A DNA stretch of 23,436 bases. Origin: UPXZ01 sp964634605. GTDB lineage: Bacteria > Bacteroidota > Bacteroidia > Bacteroidales > Paludibacteraceae. The position numbers and the translations under genes were made by a program. A model generated the notes under the pieces. That model was given only the letters and a program-made list of their open reading frames with translations, was not told the DNA's origin and did not search any database. The stretch's first letter is position 1. Every line of letters begins with the position of its first letter. The DNA lies in NCBI GenBank assembly GCA_964634605.1, contig CAZWLJ010000045.1, positions 1 to 23,436 of the forward strand. Direction: 5' to 3'. Below, one piece after another: positions 15,810 to 23,234 of this stretch.

Positions 15810-18017
15810 ATGACACCGAAAGAAATTCACGGCACGTACAAAAAAATACTCGCCAGCCTCACTGAAGGAAAACTTAAAAACGCGTTCGGGAAAGCAGCCG
15901 AGCTTAACGCTGAGCTCCAGTCGCCGGTTCACGCACAAAACCTCGAAAACCTGCTCACCAGCTATCAGTACCTGCTACAGTACTTCCTGGACGGTGTGGA
16001 CGATCCCGAACGAAAAAAAATACACAATAAACTGATAGCCAGGACTTTCATCCTGGCTGCCGACATGCGCGACGAACTGCTCACCCGCGACTCCAACAAT
16101 TTTGAATTCACACAGAAAAGGTACTTCCCCTTCAGGGAGCAAATCAGACCGGCCGATATAAGCAACCGGATTAACAGGAAAGAAAGAAAAGCCGAACTTT
16201 CCGAAATGCAAACCACCGAAATTCACGGGGAAAATCAGATTGAAACCGACTTTGAAAACACGGTGAGCTACCTCTTCAGCTATTTTTGGCTAAAACCTGT
16301 CTATGACTCTGCCGGAATAATGGAAATTTACAACCGGATTATGGATGATGAATACGACGATCCGGTGGTAAAATCCATGATTGTTTCGGCCATTACGCTC
16401 AATCTGTGGCGAACCTTCAGCGAAAGCAAACTGCTGATGCTGATCGATGCCTGCAACTCCGCCGATATACACACGCAGCAAAGGGCGCTCGTCGGGTTGT
16501 GCTTCATATTAGCCCGGTACAACCGTTTCCTCCCCTATTTCCCGTCCATACGCAACCGGCTGGTGCTGTTGACCGACAGCAACATGCTCATAGAAATGCT
16601 GCAAAACATCATCATACAGATAATCGGGACAACCGAAACAGAACAGATCTCGAAAAAACTGCAGGAAGAGATTTTCCCCGAACTGATGAAACTGCGTCCC
16701 ATGATGGAACAGGGGCTTACAGGCGAAAATCCGCTGAATACGGATGAATGGGGCGAAGTAAACCCGGACTGGCAGGAAATGATCGAAAACAGCGGTGTAA
16801 CCGATAAAATTCAGGAATTTGCCGAAATGGAAATGAACGGAGCCGACGTGTATATGAGTACATTCTCGATGCTGAAATCATACCCGTTCTTTTCTGAATT
16901 CTCCAACTGGTTTTTGCCTTTCGATATCGATCATTCAGCCGTAAAACCACTTTTTGCAGGCGCCGAAAAAACACTCATCTCTACTTTCGTTCAATCGAAT
17001 GTGATGTGCAATTCCGACCGGTATTCGTTTTGCCTGAGCGTACTGCAAATGCCTGATATGCAGCGGAATTTCATGAAACAGTCGTTCAGCCAGGCTGCCG
17101 AGCAGATGGAAGAAATCAACAGGGACGAAGCCCTCATTACACCCAACGTGCGGGCAAAAACAATCTCAAAGCACTATATCCAGGATTTGTTCCGGTTTTT
17201 CAAACTGAGCACACACCGCAACGACTTTTCGAACATGTTTAAGACCGCGCTTATCATGCACAAGACCTATTTGTTTGATATGCTTTCGGCCGACGACGGT
17301 ATCAGGAAAAACATTGCCGAATACTATTTTTCCAAGAAACTGTACGTTCAGGCGCTCGAACTTTTTGGTGAAATTGAAAAGGAAGGCGATGCTACAGCTG
17401 AACTTTACCAGAAAACGGGATATGCCTTTCAGCAAAATTCACAGCTTACGCCTGCACTGAATGCCTACAAAAAAGCCGACATTATTCAGCCGGACGACTT
17501 CTGGACCAACCGGAAAATTGCCCTGTGTTACAAGCTCATGGGCGATAACGAGAATGCGCTGAAAACTTATAAGCATGCTGATTTTATACGGCCCGGCAAT
17601 CTTTCGGTGCAGTTGCAGATAGTTAACTGCCTGAAAGAGCTGAAAAGATACGATGAAGCCCTGAAAAATCTTTCGGCACTCTACAACGATTTCCCCGACA
17701 ACCAGAAAGTGCTGCGAGCCACCATGTGGAATGCTTTCGCTACCAGCAACATGGCTCAGGCAGGCTACTTTGCATCGCTGCTGCTCGATACGGGCGAAGC
17801 AAATGCTTATGACTATATCATTGCCGGACATATTGACTGGTGCATGAATAAATGCAGCAATGCCACCCTGAAATACATGAAGGCGCTTTCAATGAACGAA
17901 AACAACTGGGATTCATTTGTTGATTTGTTCAGCCGGAACATCGAACTGCTCACCACCAACGGAGTAGACAAAGAGGAAACAGAACTGATACTTGATGCCT
18001 TAGCATACAAACTATAA
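15810..18017 (+). CDS. Large cytosolic TPR-repeat protein of unknown function
   Basis: A 735-residue soluble protein without signal peptide or membrane segments, so probably cytoplasmic. The N-terminal two thirds are helical and not recognised by me; they include a helical-repeat-like part (about 140-290, with VVKSMIVSAITLNLWRTF and QQRALVGLCFILARYNRFLPYF) that may be HEAT-like. From about 493 to 690 there are several tetratricopeptide repeats, visible as A-E/L-Y-x-K-x-G-Y-A-F, A-L-N-A-Y-K-K-A-D, NALKTYKHADFI and RYDEALKNLSALY. TPRs bind proteins, so a scaffold or regulatory role is likely, but no partner can be named. Its position directly behind a Crp/Fnr-type gene suggests shared regulation. 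Similar large TPR proteins are, from memory, common in Bacteroidales and remain uncharacterised. Confidence 0.8.
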   Translation: MTPKEIHGTYKKILASLTEGKLKNAFGKAAELNAELQSPVHAQNLENLLTSYQYLLQYFLDGVDDPERKKIHNKLIARTFILAADMRDELLTRDSNNFEFTQKRYFPFREQIRPADISNRINRKERKAELSEMQTTEIHGENQIETDFENTVSYLFSYFWLKPVYDSAGIMEIYNRIMDDEYDDPVVKSMIVSAITLNLWRTFSESKLLMLIDACNSADIHTQQRALVGLCFILARYNRFLPYFPSIRNRLVLLTDSNMLIEMLQNIIIQIIGTTETEQISKKLQEEIFPELMKLRPMMEQGLTGENPLNTDEWGEVNPDWQEMIENSGVTDKIQEFAEMEMNGADVYMSTFSMLKSYPFFSEFSNWFLPFDIDHSAVKPLFAGAEKTLISTFVQSNVMCNSDRYSFCLSVLQMPDMQRNFMKQSFSQAAEQMEEINRDEALITPNVRAKTISKHYIQDLFRFFKLSTHRNDFSNMFKTALIMHKTYLFDMLSADDGIRKNIAEYYFSKKLYVQALELFGEIEKEGDATAELYQKTGYAFQQNSQLTPALNAYKKADIIQPDDFWTNRKIALCYKLMGDNENALKTYKHADFIRPGNLSVQLQIVNCLKELKRYDEALKNLSALYNDFPDNQKVLRATMWNAFATSNMAQAGYFASLLLDTGEANAYDYIIAGHIDWCMNKCSNATLKYMKALSMNENNWDSFVDLFSRNIELLTTNGVDKEETELILDALAYKL

Positions 18018-18096
18018 GCAAAATACCGCTTTTATAATTTCTGTTTAAGATGCTTTTTTAGTATCCCGGCTTTGCCTGCATTCGGTATTAATTTGT

Positions 18097-18104
18097 TATC
18101 TTTG
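18097..18104 (+). promoter_or_regulatory. -7 promoter box of gldF
   Basis: TATCTTTG matches TAnnTTTG; TTTG at 18071-18074 lies 22 bp upstream. A transcription start near 18111 leaves about 18 nt before the ATG at 18129 and rules out the TTG that would extend the frame to 18072. Confidence 0.65.
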
Positions 18105-18128
18105 GAAAAAATTTTTGACTTACATCAA

Positions 18129-18857
18129 ATGATTTCTATTTTCAAAAAAGAATTGCGGTCGTTTTTCAGTAATGCAACCGGTTACATCGTAATCGGAATT
18201 TTTTTATTGCTCACGGGGCTTTTTCTCTGGGTCATACCGGGCTCCTTCAACATTCCGGATAGCGGATATGCTAATGTCGACGGGTTGTTTTACCTGGCTC
18301 CGTGGCTGTTTCTTTTTCTGGTACCGGCTATTTGCATGCGGTTTTTTGCCGAGGAACGTCAAAGCGGAACCTGGGAACTGCTTATCACCAAACCGCTGAC
18401 GAGCTGGCAGATAGTTCTCGGAAAGTATTTTGCAGGATTGACACTGGTGATCACTGCCCTTGTTCCGACGCTTATTTACTACGCTACAGTTTCGTACCTG
18501 GCTCAACCGCGGGGTAACGTGGATTCGGGGCAATTCTGGGGTTCGTTCATCGGTTTGATATTCCTGGCTGCCGTGTATGTTGCCATTGGTGTATTCTCCT
18601 CATCGCTTTCCCAAAATCAGGTTGTTGCATTCATAACCTCACTAGTACTGAGTTTCTTCTTTTTCTACGGATTCGACTTGCTGACCGGCTTCTTCAGCAG
18701 CGCAGCTCAAATACAGTTCGTTGAGAATCTGGGGATTCATGCACATTACAAATCAATAAGCCGGGGAGTAATTGACTCGCGCGATGCAGCCTATTTCCTG
18801 CTCCTCAGCACCATTTTCACAACACTGACCGTATGGAAAATAAAACGATTAAACTGA
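18129..18857 (+). CDS. gldF: GldF-type ABC transporter permease
   Basis: A 242-residue ABC-2 type permease with six hydrophobic segments. The sequence follows GldF of Flavobacterium johnsoniae closely as I remember it: KELRSFF at the start, NATGYIVIGIFLLLTGLFLWV, FNIPDSGYA, LAPWLFLFLVPAICMRFFAEERQSGTWELLITKPLTSWQIVLGKY, and GVFSSSLSQNQVVAFI. GldF works with GldG and the ATPase GldA in an ABC transporter needed for gliding in flavobacteria; many non-gliding Bacteroidota also carry it. Start at 18129 chosen because the upstream alternative lies within the promoter. No gldG follows, which is unusual. Confidence 0.85.
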   Translation: MISIFKKELRSFFSNATGYIVIGIFLLLTGLFLWVIPGSFNIPDSGYANVDGLFYLAPWLFLFLVPAICMRFFAEERQSGTWELLITKPLTSWQIVLGKYFAGLTLVITALVPTLIYYATVSYLAQPRGNVDSGQFWGSFIGLIFLAAVYVAIGVFSSSLSQNQVVAFITSLVLSFFFFYGFDLLTGFFSSAAQIQFVENLGIHAHYKSISRGVIDSRDAAYFLLLSTIFTTLTVWKIKRLN

Positions 18858-18863
18858 GTTTTA

Positions 18864-18928
18864 CAGGTTTCCAGGTTCCAGGTTTTTCAGGTTCCCTAAT
18901 CCCGAAACCCGAACTTGAAACCTGAAAC
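18864..18928. repeat. Iterated CAGGTTTC-type repeat with inverted copies
   Basis: Copies of CAGGTT(T)C start at 18864, 18872, 18879 and 18888. Inverted copies follow as GAAACCC (18904-18910) and GAAACCTG (18917-18924), so CAGGTTTC at 18864-18871 can pair with the last copy. Such short families are common between Bacteroidota genes. It sits in the short gap after gldF, where gldG would be expected. Confidence 0.65.
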
Positions 18929-18957
18929 AAAAAAACAGCATAATAAGTAAATAAACC

Positions 18958-19818
18958 ATGAAAAAAACGATCATCAAAAAGTTATTCCTTCTCGTATTTT
19001 TAGCAGTTTGTATTCTGCCGGTGAATGCTCAGGCATTTCCGGAAGCATCAACCGAAAAAGTGACGATACAGGGAGCTTCAGGAAAACTGTCGGCAGTAGT
19101 ACAGAAACCCCGCCTGGGAAAAAACGAAAAGTGTCCGGTAGTAATTCTTGCTCACGGTTTCGGTGGAAACAAGGAAACGGGTCTGCTTAAAATAATAGCC
19201 GACACGCTGCAGGTGCACGGAATAGCTTCTGTACGTTTTGATTTCAACGGTCACGGCGAGAGTGAAGGCGAATTTCAGAATATGACCGTACCGAATGAGA
19301 TTGAGGATATCAAATGCGTATACCGCTATGTGACTAATCTTCCATACTCGAACGGTGCTGTGGGCATGGCCGGACATTCGCAGGGAGGTGTTGTGGTAAG
19401 TATGGCAGCCGGAGACCTTGGCAGCAGGATAGCAGCTGTAGTGCTGCTGGCTCCCGCAGCGGTTTTGCGCGACGATGCCATTCGCGGCAGTACTTTCGGC
19501 GTGCAATACAATCCGCTTGACCCGCCTGAATATGTCGTTCTTCCCGGAAACAGAAAACTGGGCAGGGAATATATAAAAACCGCTTTCCGTCTGCCCGTCT
19601 ATGAAACTGCGGCAAAATATCACGGACCTGCCTGCATCATTCACGGCACAGGCGACCGCGTTGTTCCCTACACCTATGGCGAGCGTTATCACGACATCTG
19701 GCCCGGCAGCGAACTGCATCTTCCCGAAGGTCTTGATCACGGTTTCTTTACCGATGGAGTCCGGATTTCGGGAATGTCTGCTCAGTATCTGATCCGGTTC
19801 CTGAAAACTCCTCTTTAA
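18958..19818 (+). CDS. Secreted alpha/beta hydrolase, esterase-like
   Basis: A 286-residue hydrolase with a signal peptide (about 1-24, ...LPVNA). Visible parts are the oxyanion-hole segment LAHGFGGNKETG (64-75), RFDFNGHGESEG (93-104), the nucleophile in GHSQGG with Ser141, Asp233 in HGTGDRVVPY and His261 in LDHGF. The FDFNGHGESEG plus GHSQGG pattern matches the serine aminopeptidase/cinnamoyl-esterase-like group that includes gut feruloyl esterases, where these enzymes release hydroxycinnamic acids from plant cell walls. Substrate cannot be decided from sequence; carboxylesterase is the safe call. It follows gldF by 100 bp with no promoter I can recognise, so it may be co-transcribed, and ends just before a strong terminator. 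Confidence 0.85.
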   Translation: MKKTIIKKLFLLVFLAVCILPVNAQAFPEASTEKVTIQGASGKLSAVVQKPRLGKNEKCPVVILAHGFGGNKETGLLKIIADTLQVHGIASVRFDFNGHGESEGEFQNMTVPNEIEDIKCVYRYVTNLPYSNGAVGMAGHSQGGVVVSMAAGDLGSRIAAVVLLAPAAVLRDDAIRGSTFGVQYNPLDPPEYVVLPGNRKLGREYIKTAFRLPVYETAAKYHGPACIIHGTGDRVVPYTYGERYHDIWPGSELHLPEGLDHGFFTDGVRISGMSAQYLIRFLKTPL

Positions 19819-19819
19819 G

Positions 19820-19855
19820 TGATGGTTTCACCTCCGGGTGAGGCTGTCATTTTTT
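19820..19855 (+). terminator. Strong intrinsic terminator
   Basis: TGATGGTTTCACC (19820-19832) pairs along its full 13 positions, including G-U wobbles, with GGTGAGGCTGTCA (19837-19849) around a TCCG loop. Six Ts follow (19850-19855). It overlaps the end of the hydrolase gene region directly. Confidence 0.85.
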
Positions 19856-19902
19856 GTGTTCAAAAATAAACAGCAGCGTACCCTGATTTCAAAACTATTT
19901 AT

Positions 19903-19910
19903 TACTTTTG
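19903..19910 (+). promoter_or_regulatory. -7 promoter box for the small protein / TonB receptor unit
   Basis: TACTTTTG matches TAnnTTTG. A start near 19917 leaves only about 16 nt before the GTG at 19933. No separate consensus promoter is seen before the receptor gene. Confidence 0.55.
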
Positions 19911-19932
19911 CGGCACCAAATGTAACGGAGTC

Positions 19933-20295
19933 GTGTTGATTTTTGACAACATACTGTTTTCCACGTTTATTCCCCAGATACTCATGTTTCTGGGATTTAT
20001 GTCGTGTGTTTCCATGTCGGTTTTTACACCGGGCAGGGATGCGGTAACCGAAAGCCCGGCCGAAGCCGGATACGCTCAGTTTATTCCCGGTGAATATCCC
20101 GAAAACACGGTTTCCTTTTATGCTGATTTTCAGTCTGATGCATACGATATCACGGGTCTGGCTGATCTCAGCAACCGCATATTTGCTCCTCCGGTGGTTA
20201 CGGTTTTTCCCCTGGCGAGTTTCCCGTATGCTTCCCCCGGGAATGATTTCACATGCTTCACGCGCCCGCCTCCTTCATTTTACAAAATGTCATAA
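19933..20295 (+). CDS. Small proline-rich membrane-anchored protein upstream of TonB receptor
   Basis: A 120-residue protein read from GTG at 19933; a shorter version could start at ATG 19984. Residues about 7-31 form one hydrophobic segment (signal anchor or uncleaved signal; the LGFMSC at 20-25 is a poor lipobox). The rest is polar and rich in proline and aromatic residues, with many short phrases such as FIPGEYPENTV, and ends RPPPSFYKMS. Two cysteines, C25 and C108. I do not recognise a family. Small proteins with one N-terminal membrane segment and a proline-rich C-terminus precede TonB-receptor genes in several phyla (for example DUF2946-type proteins in Proteobacteria), but similarity here is only in plan and position. 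Coding status is supported by the promoter just upstream and the uninterrupted frame; a non-coding leader remains possible. Confidence 0.6.
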   Translation: MLIFDNILFSTFIPQILMFLGFMSCVSMSVFTPGRDAVTESPAEAGYAQFIPGEYPENTVSFYADFQSDAYDITGLADLSNRIFAPPVVTVFPLASFPYASPGNDFTCFTRPPPSFYKMS

Positions 20296-20340
20296 ACGTA
20301 CATTCAGGCCATTGTTTCCTGAATGGTTTTTCATCACCAT

Positions 20341-20364
20341 CCCCGCGAAGTTTGCTTTGCAGGG
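20341..20364 (+). other. Hairpin between the small gene and the TonB receptor
   Basis: CCCCGCGAAG (20341-20350) and CTTTGCAGGG (20355-20364) pair with one mismatch and one G-U around TTTG. No T-tract follows. It could modulate expression of the receptor relative to the upstream gene. Confidence 0.3.
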
Positions 20365-20407
20365 AGTATGTTCTGTTATATTCATTTGTAAAAAAAAATA
20401 GTCAGTA

Positions 20408-22672
20408 ATGAGAAACGTATTTTTCAGTATTTCAATATTATTAGTTTTAAGCGCACCGCTGTATTCGTCTGAAAACGACACGCTGCGCACAATCAGGCTG
20501 GGTCAGGTGGACGTGTACAGTCCCAAGGAAACCAACCAGCAAAACGCACCGGTTTCGTCGGCCCTGCTCAGCGCCGGTAAAATCATTCAGTCGCAGATTT
20601 CTTCCATCAAGGACATCAGCGGTATAGTCCCCAATTTTTACATCCCCGATTACGGTTCCTCCATGTCGAGCAGCCCGTATGTGCGCGGCGTGGGCTCGCG
20701 CAACAGCGGACAATCCGTTACCATGTACGTGGATAATGTGCCGTATCCCGAGAAATCGGCATTCGACTTCGAACTGTACGACCTGGCTCAGATTGAGGTG
20801 CTTCGTGGTCCGCAGGGAACCCTCTACGGTCGCAACAGCATGGGAGGTGTTATCAATATGTACACCCTGTCGCCGCTCAACTATCAGGGTACGCGGGTAT
20901 TGCTCACGGCCGGTAACTACGGAATGATGCAAGCTAAGGCTTCGCATTACACCAAACTCGGCGAAAAAGCGGGACTTGCTGCCGGTGCTTACTACGGACA
21001 GCACGACGGCTTCTACACGAACGATTTCACATCCGAAAGCGTGGATGCCGAAAAAACAGCCGGTGCACGCGTGAAATTTGCCTGGACACCCGTGCAGGCT
21101 TTGAAACTGGAATATGCCACCAGCTTCGATTATGTGGATCAGGGAGCGTTTCCTTACGGACTGTACAATGCCGAAACTCAGACCGTGGCCAATCCGAACT
21201 TCAACGATGCGAGCAGTTACCTGCGTAAAACATGGAATAACAGCCTGTCATCCAAATATCTTTTCGATAAGATGATATTGACGGTTTCGCTTGCGCATCA
21301 GTATTTCGACGACCGGATGAACCTCGATCAGGATTTCTCACCGTTATCCCTGTTTACCCTGCAGCAAAATCAAAAACAGCAGATGCTGAACGGCGAAGCG
21401 GTGCTGAAATCGGCTCTGAAAGGGAATTACAGGTGGCTTTTCGGGCTGAACGGATTCGGACAACGGCTTGATATCGATGCCCCTGTGAGCTTTAAGGAAG
21501 ATGGAGTGCGTTACATCCTTCAGCCGGTATTTACAAAAATCGGACAGGCTTCCGGGATGACCATGACCGTGAAAAATCCAACCCTGGAAATTCCCGGAAC
21601 TTACAAAACCAATCGTGGCGGTGGCGCCCTGTTTCATCAGTCAACCGTGGATAATCTGTTGATAGAAGGACTTTCACTCACTCTTGGAGCACGTCTGGAC
21701 ATCGAAAAGGTGGCGCTCGATTACAATTCGAGTTCGTATCTGGATGTTGAAGCCAAAAGAGGTCCTGTAGTATTAGGTGTACAGCGTGCAACAGCTGAAT
21801 TGATCGGAACAGCCGATACCACTTTCGTGGAATTTCTACCCAAAGTGGCGTTGAAATACGAGTGGGACAGAACGAACTTTGTTTACGCCAGTGTGTCGCG
21901 CGGATACAAAAGCGGCGGATTTAACGTGCAGATGATATCCGACCTGATAACCGAGAAACTACAAAACAACCGCCCGGGAGCTCCGGCACAGGAAACAAAC
22001 GTGAAGCAGGCAGTGATGTACCAGCCCGAGCATAGCTGGAACTACGAAGCGGGAATTCAAAGCCTCTTTTTCGACAGAAAACTGCGCACATCGCTCACGC
22101 TGTTTTACATGGATATCAAAGGACTTCAGCTCACCGAATTCGTGGCCAGCGGGGCAGGAAGAATGCTTACCAATGCCGGAAGTTCAGTCAGCAAGGGAGT
22201 TGAATTTTCGGCCGACATGCAGTTTGGCGGCGGATTTAGTGGCGGTGTAAACTACGGGTTCGCACATGCCACCTTCAGGCATTTCACGCAGATAGAAACA
22301 CAAAACAGAAAGCCTGCAGAGGTGGATTATTCCGGAAAATTTGTTCCTTATGCACCTCAGCACACAGCCAACGTCTATCTGAATTATGTGAAAACATTCG
22401 AAAATTCATTCATTTCAGAGTTTTACACCCATGTTTCGTACAATGGCATCGGTAAAATCTACTGGCAGGAATCCAATGAGACTGCCGAAAACTTCTACAG
22501 CCTGGTGGATGCAAAACTGGGAGTGAAAAAGAATGCTTTAGGTCTCGAATTATGGGGCAAAAACCTGTTGAACACAGCGTACAATGCATTTTATTTCGAA
22601 TCGTTCGGAAATAAGTTCTTCCAGCAGGGCAAACCCCTGCAGGCGGGAGTGAGGCTGACGCTTGAACTCTGA
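20408..22672 (+). CDS. TonB-dependent outer-membrane receptor
   Basis: A 754-residue outer-membrane receptor with a signal peptide (1-20, ...LSAPLYS), an N-terminal plug (about 40-160) and a 22-strand-type barrel to the end. The plug shows the family landmarks YVRGVGSRNSGQSVTMYVDNVPYP and QIEVLRGPQGTLYGRNSMGGVINM; the barrel shows FVYASVSRGYKSGGFNVQ, NYEAGIQSLFFDRKL and the closing LELWGKNLLNTAYN. The TonB box is probably near VDVYSPKE (34-41). There is no carboxypeptidase-like N-terminal domain and no SusD partner, so it resembles siderophore or vitamin-type receptors more than SusC glycan importers. The substrate is unknown. The last residue is Leu, not the usual Phe/Trp/Tyr of many barrels. 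It follows the small protein gene by 112 bp, probably in one transcript. Confidence 0.92.
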   Translation: MRNVFFSISILLVLSAPLYSSENDTLRTIRLGQVDVYSPKETNQQNAPVSSALLSAGKIIQSQISSIKDISGIVPNFYIPDYGSSMSSSPYVRGVGSRNSGQSVTMYVDNVPYPEKSAFDFELYDLAQIEVLRGPQGTLYGRNSMGGVINMYTLSPLNYQGTRVLLTAGNYGMMQAKASHYTKLGEKAGLAAGAYYGQHDGFYTNDFTSESVDAEKTAGARVKFAWTPVQALKLEYATSFDYVDQGAFPYGLYNAETQTVANPNFNDASSYLRKTWNNSLSSKYLFDKMILTVSLAHQYFDDRMNLDQDFSPLSLFTLQQNQKQQMLNGEAVLKSALKGNYRWLFGLNGFGQRLDIDAPVSFKEDGVRYILQPVFTKIGQASGMTMTVKNPTLEIPGTYKTNRGGGALFHQSTVDNLLIEGLSLTLGARLDIEKVALDYNSSSYLDVEAKRGPVVLGVQRATAELIGTADTTFVEFLPKVALKYEWDRTNFVYASVSRGYKSGGFNVQMISDLITEKLQNNRPGAPAQETNVKQAVMYQPEHSWNYEAGIQSLFFDRKLRTSLTLFYMDIKGLQLTEFVASGAGRMLTNAGSSVSKGVEFSADMQFGGGFSGGVNYGFAHATFRHFTQIETQNRKPAEVDYSGKFVPYAPQHTANVYLNYVKTFENSFISEFYTHVSYNGIGKIYWQESNETAENFYSLVDAKLGVKKNALGLELWGKNLLNTAYNAFYFESFGNKFFQQGKPLQAGVRLTLEL

Positions 22673-22698
22673 GCATAAACCAACTGCTGAAATACAAT

Positions 22699-22733
22699 AA
22701 CCGGCAATACGTGGAATGCGCGTATTGCCGGTT
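22699..22733. terminator. Perfect 13-bp hairpin after the TonB receptor gene
   Basis: AACCGGCAATACG (22699-22711) and CGTATTGCCGGTT (22721-22733) with loop TGGAATGCG. There is no T-tract on either side, so it is either a weak/Rho-independent-like stop, an mRNA 3'-end protector, or a palindromic repeat element. Confidence 0.5.
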
Positions 22734-23111
22734 GGATAAAGTGAAGAGAGGGGAATTTCAAAGCCGGATGCCCTTTTTGACCGGCAATTTTCGATTAAAA
22801 AATGGGCTATTTTAATTAAATGGTACAAGCAGAGTCTAAAATCCCTGTCATTATCTCTGTCACTGATGGAGAAAACTGATTTGACCTTCCTGAAAAACAA
22901 ATGATATGTCTGAAAAATATTTCATAGCTGAAATGTTAAAAAGATTTCGCTTATAAGATTGCTTATCAGTTATTTGTATCTTTTATACACCATTTATGTA
23001 TATATGGATAGCAAAAAATATAGTTTAAAAGAAAATCGCTGTAAACAATTTAGAATTATCATTTGTTTTGCGATTAATTGAACATATTGACGAATATTTC
23101 AATTTACACAT

Positions 23112-23221
23112 GAGCTTTGTTAAAAGCTCTTTAATCTTGTTGCAGAAAAAGCAACCAATTTGAGGCTGTAAAGCGTCTTGTGAACGTATTTGAGTTAATT
23201 ATCAATGGATATCAATTAACT
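23112..23221 (+). promoter_or_regulatory. Structured leader upstream of the last gene
   Basis: Three short hairpins lie in a row: GAGCTTT/AAAGCTC (23112-23129, loop GTTA, followed by TTTAATCTTGTT), GTTGC/GCAAC (23139-23155) and AGTTAATT/AATTAACT (23193-23221). The last ends 13 bases before the ATG. The first resembles a terminator. This may be an attenuated or otherwise controlled leader, but no known riboswitch class was recognised. Confidence 0.35.
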
Positions 23222-23234
23222 AATAAATAATAAG

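Larger units (their letters stand above)
22673..23234. other. Long AT-rich gap with hairpins, no gene seen
   Basis: Between the receptor gene and the last, partial gene. It holds the perfect dyad at 22699-22733, a weak -7-like TATCTTTT (22977-22984), a bulged dyad TTGAACATATT/AATATTTCAA (23078-23102), and the hairpins described separately near 23112-23221. Reading frames on the minus strand here look like chance. Confidence 0.5.

Noticed and set aside
18072..18128. TTG-start extension of GldF
   Set aside because: It overlaps the -7 box at 18097-18104; GldF proteins begin with the KKELRSFF-type N-terminus seen from 18129.
19078..19740. 220-codon minus-strand frame inside the esterase-like gene
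   Set aside because: Antisense shadow; the plus strand has a complete Ser-Asp-His triad and signal peptide.
20090..20401. 103-codon plus-strand frame overlapping the small membrane protein
   Set aside because: It lies in another frame of the better-supported 19933 gene, starts far from the promoter and shows no domain; the intergenic hairpin lies inside it.
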